DNA of 34,541 nucleotides from Actinomortierella ambigua (Eukaryota; Mortierellomycota; Mortierellomycetes; Mortierellales; Mortierellaceae): assembly GCA_016098155.1 (NCBI GenBank), contig JAAAJB010000322.1, positions 1 to 34,541 on the forward strand. The letters run 5' to 3'. Shown one piece after another: positions 12,506-22,726 of this stretch. The notes under the pieces were generated by a model, which saw only the letters and a list, made by a program, of their open reading frames with translations, searched no databases and had not been told where the DNA came from. A program made the position numbers and the translations under genes. The stretch's first letter is position 1. Every line of letters begins with the position of its first letter.

Positions 12506-12531
12506 CACACACACACACACACACACACACA
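12506..12531. repeat. (CA)13 microsatellite
   Basis: A perfect CA repeat directly abuts the N gap and ends 6 nt before the start codon at 12538. Confidence 0.95.
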
Positions 12532-12537
12532 AGCAAA

Positions 12538-14350
12538 ATGTACACCTTCCATAGCCTGTCGACGCAGGCGCTAGCCGCGCTCCTAGCAGCCCTGCAGCTG
12601 ATCTGGCTGACGGCCGCACAGCGGGGAGGCGGCAACATCAACATGGGCCTGGTGCTGCAGGGCGGGCCGGACGGGACCAAAGAAGGGACGGCGAACGCGA
12701 TGGCGTTGGAAGGGGCCAAGCGGGCGTGCGTGTGGGATCTGCCAAGCGATGCCGGGTATGACTACAGGCACTGTGTACTGCATGTGTACACGCCGGCGTC
12801 GGAGACGCTGGGCGCGTACCAGAGCCTGATCCCGAACAAGGCGCGGGAGAATGATTTCATGGCTGCTATGGGTAAATGTGATTACCTTTTTTTTTTTTTT
12901 GGAGCTGCTGTGTTGATGATGTTGTTGTAATGTGCTGTGTGTCTGTGTGTCTGTGTTGTGTAGGGTGCTGATAGTGTACGTCGTGTATTTGTGTGGAATG
13001 TTTGGTGCGAAAATTTTTAGGATACTACCCGTCCAAGGCGATCCAGACAGCGGCGTCGGCCAATGCGAACAAGCTGTTTGCGATTACGAGCTTTGAGTTT
13101 ACACCACCTGTCAGCAACATTGCCAGCATCCTGTTCTCCGAGGACCAGATCGGATTCATTGCCGGCTTGGTCGCAGGAGAGATTGCAAAGTCGCGCGGAG
13201 GATATGCCGCAGGTTTGTTGTCATCACTGATATGAAAAATTCCTCCGAGAGCAGGGGCTCAATATATCAAACGCACTTGGGATCAGTTGCAAGGCTGTAA
13301 TGTAAGAGAAAAGAAAAGACTCATCTCCCCCTTTTTTTTTCCCGACCCTCCCTCTCTCTCTTAATAGTGATCGGTGGTGTCGACCAGCCAAGCGTCCGTC
13401 GTCAAGTCAACGGTTTCGGCAACGGCGTCAAAGCCGCCTGTGCGTCCTGCCAAGCCCTCGGCATCTACGCCGGCACCTTTGACCCGACACCCTCCCTCTC
13501 CACCAAGATCGGTCAAGCGCTCAAGGACAAAAAGGTCTCCGTCGTCTTCAACGCCGCCTCGACCTTTGGCACGTCCACCTTGAAGCAGCTCACCACGTCC
13601 ACCAACAAGCTCGGCCAGCCCATCTACGCGATCGGGTCCGGCTCCGACGAGTGGGTCACCAACTGGGCCTATGGGTCCGTGCCCGGTAGCGAACACGTCC
13701 TGACCTCGATCCAAACCGACTATGCCGTCCTGATGCAGTCCGTCTTTGAGACTGTTCTTCGCGGGAACATGACCGGTGGCACCAATGTCTTTTACGGCGT
13801 CTCTGGTGGAGGTGGTGGTGGAGGTGGTGGAGGTGGAGAAACAACAACAACAACAGCAGCCGAGGACGTGTCTGGGAGGAGCGCGATCAAGCTCGCACCC
13901 GCGCACGAGGCCAACGATGTGTTTACACCGGCACTGCAGAACAAGATGACGCGCTACTTTGAGGCGATGGCCAAGGGCGAGCTCCGGACCGAGGTCGACC
14001 ACAAGAGCGGACAGAGCCGCCGTAGCGGCGCCAACCCGACGAGCGTCCAGCTGTTGACCGTCGAGGGCAAGACCTTGGGAGGAGGAGGAAGTAGTGGTGG
14101 TGGCAAGGACGGGAAGGTGAAGGGCGAAGGAGTCAAAGAGGTGGAAGACGAGGACGTGGAGGGCGCGGTCAAGCATGACCATGACCATGGTCAGGCACAA
14201 CATGATGATGAGAACCAGGTGAACATGCATAGCAGCGAGCAGCAGCCGTCGTCGGCGGCGGTGACTCTGACGGACTTCCTGGGCGGCGTGTCGGGTAGCC
14301 TTGGCGCCGTTCTTGGGCTTGTTGCGACCATGATGGTGCTCTGGAACTAA
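12538..14350 (+). CDS. BMP/PnrA-family substrate-binding protein, secreted, probably GPI-anchored
   Basis: Three exons, 12538-12871, 13021-13212 and 13368-14350, give 502 residues with consistent phases. The start is ATG in CAAAATGTAC. Residues 1-27 form a signal peptide with cleavage likely at TAA|Q. The mature part has the type-I periplasmic-binding fold of the Bmp/PnrA family: NINMGLVLQGGPDG, a FAITSFEF strand, EDQIGFIAGLVAGEIAKS (the family's D-x-x-GF-x-AG-x-x-AG signature), VIGGVDQPSV, then VFNAASTFG and YAIGSGSDEWV. Low-complexity inserts follow (a poly-Gly run near 321-331 and a Gly/Lys/Glu linker), then an Asp/His stretch (KHDHDHGQAQH). The last 25 residues are small and hydrophobic and end in MMVLWN, which fits a GPI-attachment signal. 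There is an N-glycosylation site at Asn309. Bacterial relatives bind nucleosides or other small ligands for ABC import. Here it would sit on the cell surface; the ligand is unknown. Confidence 0.85.
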
Positions 14351-16454
14351 GAGAGGATGTAGATAGTGATTTGGGGGTCTTCAGTCTCCGTCTTTTTTTT
14401 GTTGTTGTTGTTGTTCTTTTTTCTGCGAGATGAAGCTACCGTTTACATTGTGCCGAAAAGACCCTTTTGTTGTCATTTACGATTGACCAGCTAGGAGAGT
14501 CCAATATTTTTTTTTCATGGAATGCTCGCGTGTTATCATTTCTTTTCTAGTGTTGAAGATCCCAAGGGTCCGTGTAGGCTCTTTTTTTTTTACATGTGTG
14601 TGCTCCATGGAGTCAAATTCTTCAGACTCCAAAAAGGGATTGTGCACCACCTCCTCTTTCTGCAGGCCATGGTCACATTGTCCTTGCACCCCCCTCTCCG
14701 TCAATTTGGAGAATTACGAGGTTGGTCATGGCTGGCTGGTGGTGGTTGTGGTGTTGCTGCTGCCAGAGTTCCTTACATGAGAGAGGTTAAAAAAAGGGCC
14801 AGCAGGAGAGGGATGCGGGGAGGAAAGGAGAAAGGGCCCTGACAGAAATGGTCGTTCTCTTCTCTCTCTCTTTCTCTCTGTTGTGGCCATTTTGTCCCTT
14901 TATCTCCTCCCTCTTTTTCCCTTCCCTTCTCTTGGTTCTTTTTCCACCACCCCCTTTGCGAAATGCATACAAATATCGTCTATCGTGGCTGTAACAACTC
15001 TTGTGTTGATTTGTACACCCGATGGGGGGTAAAGATGAAGAGAAGGGATAAGAGAGTACGAGCGAGAACGAGAAGAAGAAGCAAGGGAAGGGGTGGATGA
15101 GTGAGTGAGTGAGAAGGCGAGGGGGGTGAACGCTGAGATGACAATCATATGAAGCTCAAAGCAAAAAAAAAAAAAGGGCGTGATCTCCTCGCGCACCTCC
15201 CCTCCCCTGTCATGTCATAATACCATGTCATGCCATGCCGTGTCATTTCTCTCTTGTCCTGTCATACCTCTGCCCACCTGAGAGAGAAAGAGAGAGAGAT
15301 TGAGATTGTTAGAGAGAGTGAGAGAGTGAGGAGGAGAACACCTGAGCGTTCCTTCCGTTTGTATTGTGTGAGCGGATGCTGCTAAAGAGGAGGGGGGGCG
15401 ATAGAGGGGTAGGTGGGGTGGAAAGATCAAGGCGTGGAGAAAAGAAGGAAGGGGCAGAGCACAAACCTTTTTTTAATCCTGCCTGTTGTGGGAAACTGTT
15501 TGACACAAGAAAACAACACCCCAGCATAGGATAAGGCTAGGCAGGCACTCCAAGGTACGACAGGCCCGGGGAGATGGGACCTTTTACTTTTTTTAGACTT
15601 TCTTCTCTTTCTTATTTTATTTCTGGCCATTGTCGAGGCTTACGATGTTTTAGGGCGCGACAGAGGAGGCGGAGGCGGAGGCGGGGGTAGCAGCGGCGGA
15701 GGTGGGGGGAAGGGAATGTCCAGAAGCTGTTGTATGGGCTTGGCCCCTTGGCCGCTGTGGTTTCACCCTATACCCAGTAATTTGTTGTTGTCGTTGCCGT
15801 TGTTCGTTGCTGTTGTTGCAGTCCCTGTCGATTGATCACAAAAAGTACACCTCGAAAAGAAGGACAAGAAGGAAGGGACACAAAGAGTCAATGTGTGTAT
15901 GTTTGTATGTGTGAAGGGGAACAGGGTGGGTGGACCATTGGCTGACCTCTCGTTCCTCGCCTGTCATTCTCTCTCTCTCCTCTCTTCTTTCAGTGTCTCT
16001 CTTTCTCTTTTCTCTTTTCTCTCACTCGCTCGCTCGCTCGCTCTGCCTTGTGCCATCCAGGTCGCAGGCTCCAACCCCCCCTCCCTCTCTTACTCATACA
16101 CACATACACATACTCTCTCTCTCTTTCTCTCGCTCTTTCTTTCTCCAATTGTCTCTGCCCCATCCACCCCTCTGTCTTTTTGTTTCTTTACTCTTGTTCT
16201 TTGTCCTCTTCACTGCGGTTTTCCATTGCATTCATTGTCAATTCATTCATTCAGTTGTTCATTCGCACTCTTTTCTCTTGCTGTTCGTCTCCTGTTTTCT
16301 GTTTCTATCCCTTTGTCTCACCCTCATACTTTTGTCCCTGTGTTCACACCAATTCAGCACCCCTTCCCCCACCCCTCCCCTCCCCCCCATAGTGTGCTTT
16401 TTTACGTTGGCTCCCCTGCTCTCCTCTACAACCCAACCTTTTTACACTCTGTCC

Positions 16455-16485
<31 letters not shown>

Positions 16486-16582
16486 CACACACACACACAC
16501 TCTCTCTTATCTCTTACTCTACCACCCGGCGCTCTGACACCAAGCACCTTCCCCTCAGTCTCACACCCTCATATCTCTTGTC
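14351..16582. other. 2.2-kb gene-poor, microsatellite-rich intergenic region
   Basis: Holds a (GTT)n run just after the BMP gene (about 14400-14415) and purine- or pyrimidine-rich blocks (about 14840-14940, 15020-15180, 15280-15330). A GGAGGC/GGTGG-rich segment lies at about 15660-15710. Finally a 600-bp T/C-rich tract (about 15955-16580) reaches the LRR gene start. Open frames on both strands code Ser/Leu/Phe or Lys/Arg/Glu repeats and lack introns with matching phase. The non-repetitive stretch at about 14480-14780 shows no recognisable gene. No RNA gene was seen. Confidence 0.6.
15955..16582 (+). promoter_or_regulatory. Pyrimidine-rich leader/promoter of the LRR gene
   Basis: A near-continuous CT/TC-rich tract with CTCG, CACA and TCTA sub-runs ends at the start codon in CTTGTCATGGGC. 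Similar tracts on the coding strand precede other genes in this window. Confidence 0.5.
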
Positions 16583-19500
16583 ATGGGCAATACTGTCTCC
16601 AGGGACCATGCCAAGCTGCCATTCGGCTACACACACGCTCGGACCGGAGATCCCAGCGCCTACTATGCCTCGTCCGTGTCGCGACGTGGCCTGGCGAGCC
16701 GCTTGCTCAGAAACCCTGACAATTCGTCAGTAGGACCCTCTCCCTTCACAACAGCAGCAGGAACCACAACTTCAACAGCAACCGCCACAGACTCTGGGTC
16801 GGCCTCGGACTCGAGCGTGGGTGGTGGTTCTCCTCAGGTACTACTGTCCGTGGTCATGGAAGAGCAGCATGAGCAACTACATCAAGACGATCAGCAACAA
16901 CCGACATGGCCTGTGCATCAAGACAATTCGAATGCCGACGTGGATTCAACCATGAATGATGAGCCTGCTGGTCAGAATACCTCCCTCGATGACCACGAAA
17001 CCAGTGCCAGTCAGACCAACAACAGTAGCTTTGGAACTCCAGACGACGGTAACCACCACCACCACAACAACAACAACCACGCACTCCTGGGTCAACAACC
17101 ACAACAACCACACTCTAGCTCTCACGTATCTTTGACAACACAGCGACAGCAACAACCATACCAGGAACCTTTACTACAATACGGTGAGACACAACAGCTG
17201 CAGGAACAACAACAACGGTCATCGTCTGTTGATCATCACAAAAGTTCGTTGTTCCTGAGCCAGCGACAGCCATCAGCAGCCAACGAGGTTAATTCATCTG
17301 AAACACAAAACACGTCTGTGGACCACCGATCCAATTGCAATCGCTCCAATCCATCCCCACCCCCCATGACGTTGCTATCCCCGCCGCTATTGTTGTCGTC
17401 GTCCACAATCTCATCCGCCATGACCGCCGCTTCTTCTTTGGCAGGTACAAACAACAATCTGTGTGGGGTCGGTGTGTCACAAACAAAGCAGCTGAAGCAA
17501 GCCATGGTGGAGAAGGCGACGGATCACGGAGAGAACAATGAAGACGAGGAGAACCAAGGCGAGGAGGATGGCCAAGAGGGCATGGTCGAGGCATTAAAGG
17601 TGGGCCGACAGCAGCAGCAGCGACGGCAGCAACGACAGACCTCCCAAGAAGAAGAAGAAGAACAAGAACAACAACAACTGCTACAACAACAACAACGACA
17701 ACAACAGGAGCCCATAAAAGAGCCATACAATTTCTTCTCCAACAGCACGGATCCCCTCGATGACAACAACAGCAGCAATAACAACGGCTCCACCACCTCT
17801 CACAGTAGCAACAGAAGCTGCAGGAGCGCGAGCTCCAGCAGCATCAATGCGACCTTTAGTCCCAGTATTACCAAATCCGATCAAGGCACCATCACCAGCT
17901 CAACCTCGACCTCAACTACTACCACCACCACCACCACCATCAGTACCACCATGTTGGACATGCAGCATCAGCAGCAGCAACGGCTCTCAACCGCAAAAGC
18001 TGCAGCCTCTACAAACACAGCCATCCCGAAATGTCGTGCACAGGTCGGTGGTCATCTCTGTCACCACCCAAAAAGAGATGAGCAGGAGCAGGACGAGGAG
18101 GAGGAGGACGAGGAAGAGGAGGCGCACGAGGAGGAGGAGGACGAGGAAGAGGAGGCGCACGAGGAGGACGAGGAGAAACATGAAGGGGAGCAAGCACGCG
18201 AGTTGGACCAGGGGGCTGGCAGGACCATCACAACGACATTAACAAGGACAATGATGGCCACCACCACCACCTCTGCTGCTAGTGCAATAAAAGCAGCAGG
18301 AGCTGGAGGAGTAACAGGAGCAGCAGCGGCGACATGCACGACCTCCCCCTCCTCTTTCTCACCCTCTTCCTTTTCGTCGTCGTCTTCCACTTCCTCCCCT
18401 TCCACCACCTCCTCTTCCTCTTCATCTTATTCATCTTCCCCTTTTCTTCATCCTGCTACATTTGTTACTGCTTTTGAACCACGCTGCTCGCCTTCGTCGT
18501 CGTCGTCCTCCTCCTCCTCGCCGTCTTCATCGTTGTCATCTCTGTCGACATTCTGTTCATCGTCCTCGATCCCACCACACCCCCAACAACAACAACAACA
18601 AAAACAAAAACAGGAGCAGCATCATGCACGCCACGCCCAAACGATTCGCGCGAACAATGAACCCCCTGCAGCAACAGCAGCAGCAACAGCAACCACCACT
18701 ACAACAACTACCATGGCAGTAGTCGTAGTAGAAGAAGTAGAAGCAGTATCGGAGACCGATGCTGGTCATCCCAGCACCACCACCACCACCGACTCTACAA
18801 ACACCAACATCATCATCTCTACCGCCGTCGCTGCCGCTGCCGCCCACACACCCTACTATACCCTGATCGACAGCGACGACGAGGATTTCGATGATGGTGA
18901 AGAGGATGACGAAGAAGAAGAGGAGGAAGGGGAGGAAGGCAAGGCCAAGGATGGAGGCGACATGGATGAGAATGACAAGGAGGGTAGCAAGCGGAGGCGA
19001 CGCAGGCGGCAGGTGCACGAGTTTGAGGATAGCGATGATGATGAAGATGATGATGATGACGGAGGGGAGGACGACAATGAAGGAGACGCATTACATGCGG
19101 AGGAACACGGAGACAACGACGATGACGATACTCTGGCTGGTGTGAGGAAGCCAACCCGGACACGCGCCATTCCACGAGGCAAGAAAGGTGGTGGTGGTCG
19201 TAGAGGTGGTCGTAGCGCCCGGAGAGAAGGATCGTCATCATCGTCATCATCTTCTTCTTCCCCCTTCTCCTCAACACTGTCCTCGTCCTCCAACGCGTCC
19301 AAGGTGATCTGCCACAACGGGATCGAGTTGAGCCCGTTCCCGTTCTCAAAGCTGCCGAGCCAGACAAAGATCGGGTTGTGCTCGCATGGGATCGTGCGCC
19401 TGTCACGCAATATCCGGTACTTGACTGCGACTACGAGCGTGAGAGTGTAAGTCTACTTTTTTTTTTTTTTTACTTTTGAGTACAAGGGAGTGTGTGTGTG

Positions 19501-22500
19501 TGTGTTGGGAGAAAGGGAGAGGGGGAGGGGCTTTTGGAGTACCTTTTTTCTCTCTCTTCTCATTTGCATGAAAAAAAGTGGCGGAAGGGGGAGAGGGGGG
19601 GGAGGGGGAAAGAGAAAACCTCCCCCATCTACGTGTGTATCCGTGCGCAATGTTTTCTTTTCTTTCTATCCATCCATCTATCATTCTACTTGGAAAAATA
19701 GTACGCGTTTTGCTGGTATTTCAAGAAAAGAGGAGAGAGGGGGGAGGAGTGTGTCAGCAGCTCTCAACCACCATGGTCATTGTTTACTGCTCCAAAGATG
19801 GGAGCCACACTTTCTCGGGCCACTAGGATGGAAACGGGGCAATGCAAAGTAACTTGCCATTGAAAAAAAGGGGGGGAGGGTGTGAAGTCGAGTGTTTCTC
19901 CTCTCTCGTCCATCTCATTTTTTTTTTTACTTCACATCTCATCCTCCACCTCACACTATCCAAAACACACACGCACACGCATAACATTCAAGCTAATTAA
20001 TCTCTCGAGGCGAGGAGGGGAGGGGGAGGGGGGGAAGCACAACAATAATAACATGTGCATGGGCCAGGAATGGGCGGAGGAGCAATCTCTGTTACACACC
20101 CTGTGCGAGCACAAAAAAAAACCACTTTGCATTACATCAAGAGAAGTGTGTGCCCATGCAAAGAAGAAAAAAAAAGATTACGCGCGCACCACATATACCA
20201 CATACACACACACCGCATACGCACACGCACACGCACACGCACACACACACACACCACAAAAACATGCGACCGTTAGAGCTCCAACGGAACGCGGGGGTGT
20301 GTTACAGAACAGAGTGAAGGGGAGGAGGGGGTGAAGGGGTGGGGGAATAAGCCGTTGGACAAGGCATGTCAACGTGGAAAAGAGAGGAAGAAACTCGCGA
20401 AGAGAAAAAAAAAGACTGTCGGTTGAGAGTCAGGCTCTCGACAGGAGAGAGTACGAGTAGGAGAGAGTAAGAGAGTGGAAGAAAAAAAAAAGCAAGAGCG
20501 CGCAAATTCGAGTTATGTCTGCAGTTCTCTGACAAAGAGAAAGTTGTAAGCGTGGTGGTTAGGGGAGGGGATGGAAAAGGAGCGTTGAGCAGAAGAGGGG
20601 GGCAGAGCGACAGACAGACGGACAGACAGACACACAGACAGACACACAGACAGACAGGCTCTGTTTTCTGCACTTTGTCAGCCAAGACAAAGGGGATAGT
20701 ATGTGTGCACTGTCGTTTTTGTTCGAGCTCCCTTTCTGTGCTCCCAAAGCACGTTGTTTTTTTTTTTTTTTCTGGGATGTTTGTCTTGTCGAGAACATTT
20801 TGTCCAGCTGCTGCAGCTGAGCACTCGAGGAGATCCACGTTTCGCGAAGCCGAATGCTCACCTTGTGTCCCAAGCATACAGAAAGAAAAAAAAAAGAAAA
20901 AGAAAACACACCCGCACTCACATTTCGCTTCACCGTTTCTGTACCCCCACTCCTTGCTCTTTCAAATTTTTTTAGATGCTGCAATGAACTGACTCGAGTC
21001 CCACGCGAGATCGGCTACATGTGCAACCTAACGCTCCTGGACCTCTCGCGCAACGGCCTCCGCTCCTTACCGAGCTCCATCTCACAACTGACCAAGCTCG
21101 TCGAGCTCAAGCTCTCGTCCAACCTCCTGGAATCGCTGCCCAAGACCATCGGCCGCCTCACCAAGCTCGTCGCGCTCTCCGTCGACAACAACCGGCTCGA
21201 GACGATCCCGCGCGAGCTCGGCAAGATCCAGGGCCTGATCACGCTCGACCTGTCCTTCAATCCGATCACCGTCCTGCCCGCCGACATTGGCAAACTCCAC
21301 CTGTTGCGCCGTCTGCGCGTCGAGGGCTGTCCGCTCGTCGAGCAGTTTGTGCACGCCGCCGTCTATTCGCCTCCTACCTTGTTGGAACTAGCTGCGAGAG
21401 TCATGGTCCGGCATGCCGTGGCTGTGCCGAAGGGTCTTCCTCGTCATTTGAAGGAGTATCTCCGGACGGCCAAGACCTGTACGTTTTGCGAGGGCCCTTA
21501 CTTTGACTCGATGGTCAAGCGTGGCAAGATGATCGACAAGAGCGAACGCTTGGTCCCGCTCGAGTACAATCTGTGCGTGCCCCATTGGAACACCGAGGAC
21601 GAGCGTATTCGCCTGCTGTTCTGTCAGCGCCCCGTCACGGCCCCGCCCCTGAAAAGGTCCGCGACCACCACAACAACAATGGCGACGACGACCACATCGT
21701 CGCAGTCGGCCCAGCCGCTGTCCACCAGGAGATCCAGGGCATCGTCACTGCCCATGACCGCTTCTTCTTCCTCCTCCTCTTCCGGTGCCGCCGCCGCTGG
21801 CTCGTCAACATCATCGTCGTCGTCTTCATCTTCTAGGGCCTCGTCTCCCTCGGAGACTCTAGCGACAACAACGACAACGACGACTGGAGCGAGTCATTCT
21901 TCACGGGCGCTATCACGCGCGGCGACCTTGACCCTGCGCAGCCCACTGTCCTTCTTGAGCGGCGGCAACAAGCTCTCGCAGGCGACGCGACGCCACATAA
22001 AGTCTTTTTCGCTCAGTCGGGCCTCATCGGCGTCCTTGTCGGCGTCGACGTCAACGTCGACGTCTTCGTCTTCGTCCTTGACGTTCTCGTCCTCCTCCTC
22101 CACCACCATGGCCACGACTTCGTCGTTGTCGTCGTCGGCGGGTTTGGAGGCAATGGCCATGGCAGCGACGCCTTCGCTGTCGTCTTCTTCTTCTTCTCCA
22201 AGCCCTCCACCACCACCACAACCGCCACGGCGCCATGCGAGTAGTCTCCGAAGTCGAGTCCTGCGCCGCAACACCACCACCGACATCCCCACGCGGCGGC
22301 CACCTTTGTTGCAGACTGACTCAACAGCGACGGCGACGACGACGACGACGGCCACCGCCCAGACGACCTCATTTTCCACGTCTTCGTTGATGACGGCGAC
22401 AGACTCCTCGTCGTCGTCGCCCACCCTAACGACAGCGACAAGTTATACCCATGCCAACAACCCCTTGTCTGTCGTGTCTTTGCCTCCTTCAGGTATCAGC

Positions 22501-22575
22501 AACAACAATATTGGTGGTGGTGACTGGTCGTTGCGCTCATCGTTCTCTCGTTGGCGTCGACAAGGCACACAATAA
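16583..22575 (+). CDS. Giant low-complexity leucine-rich-repeat protein, predicted N-myristoylated
   Basis: Two exons, 16583-19446 and 20976-22575, give 1487 residues in consistent phase. The protein begins MGNTVSRD, a good N-myristoylation site (Gly2, Ser6). Residues 50-900 are disordered: Gln/Asn-rich, Ser-rich, Thr-rich and very acidic blocks, including a perfect 33-bp duplication. The folded part (about 905-1180) has six 23-residue LRRs such as LTLLDLSRNGLRSLPSSI and LVELKLSSNLLESLP. It then has a Cys module with TLLELAARVMVR, CTFCEGPYFDSM and LCVPHW, resembling from memory the C-terminal part of LRRC58-type proteins. The rest is Ser/Thr-rich. The splice rebuilds LRR 1 exactly (VRV|CCNELTRVP), which supports the long intron. 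It may be a membrane-tethered scaffold or adaptor; the function is unknown. Confidence 0.82.
18095..18160 (+). repeat. Perfect 33-bp tandem duplication in the acidic domain
   Basis: Two identical, directly adjacent 33-bp units (18095-18127 and 18128-18160), each coding EEEEDEEEEAH. They look like a recent in-frame duplication within the LRR protein's disordered part. Confidence 0.9.
20205..20255. repeat. CA/CGCACA microsatellite
   Basis: A run of ACAC and GCACAC units lies inside the long LRR-gene intron. Confidence 0.85.
20608..20658. repeat. (ACAG)n microsatellite
   Basis: An imperfect tetranucleotide repeat, CAGACAGA interleaved with CACACAGA, lies inside the long LRR-gene intron. Confidence 0.85.
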
Positions 22576-22576
22576 A
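22571..22576 (+). terminator. AATAAA overlapping the LRR stop codon
   Basis: The stop TAA (22573-22575) lies inside an AATAAA hexamer. It may serve as the poly(A) signal, since no other canonical one is seen in the 151-bp convergent gap. Confidence 0.4.
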
Positions 22577-22695
22577 CAAATTCCTTCACCCCCCCCCCCC
22601 TCCGTCCTCCACTTGCCACCACCGTGCGCTTTCCTACGCTAGCGACATATTTATTCCAATATACAAAAAAAAAATATTCTCCCATTTGATGAGAC

Positions 22696-22701
22696 TTTAT
22701 T
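22696..22701 (-). terminator. Poly(A) signal of the Rce1 gene
   Basis: AATAAA on the minus strand, 26-31 nt past the stop codon, in the short gap between convergent genes. Confidence 0.6.
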
Positions 22702-22726
22702 GATTTACACATTTGGGGGGAGGGTG

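Larger units (their letters stand above)
11948..12537. other. Intergenic: SUMO ligase 3' UTR and BMP-gene promoter
   Basis: 590 bp with T/C-rich tracts, CA repeats and a 10-N gap close to the next start codon. No open frame with plausible protein content was seen. No canonical AATAAA was found for the SUMO ligase gene. Confidence 0.5.
19447..20975 (+). other. 1529-nt intron of the LRR gene
   Basis: Donor GTAAGT and acceptor ATTTTTTTAG. It is about ten times longer than most introns here. It contains a T15 tract just after the donor, GT and CA runs, G-rich purine blocks and an ACAG repeat. No internal exon with matching phase was recognised, and reading frames within it are low-complexity. 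Confidence 0.75.

Noticed and set aside
13361..14230. 289-residue open frame antisense to the BMP-like gene
   Set aside because: Mirror of GC-rich codons and repeats in exon 3; it codes Leu/Val/Cys-rich runs with no domain, while the sense strand has splice sites and a recognised fold.
14477..14704. 75-residue minus-strand frame in the gap after the BMP gene
   Set aside because: It opens with TTG rather than ATG, is short, and has no recognised motif.
15427..15630. 67-residue minus-strand frame with a Lys/Arg-rich start
   Set aside because: The basic start is just the reverse of a T/C tract; no homologue comes to mind and there is no splice support.
15893..16733. Frames of 214 and 267 residues upstream of the LRR gene
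   Set aside because: Products of the CT/TC tract; the LRR start in another frame has a good context and a clear N-terminal motif.
17289..19410. Several frames of 80-195 residues antisense or shifted in the LRR gene
   Set aside because: Triplet repeats keep all frames open; the translations are homopolymers such as Val, Arg or Ser.
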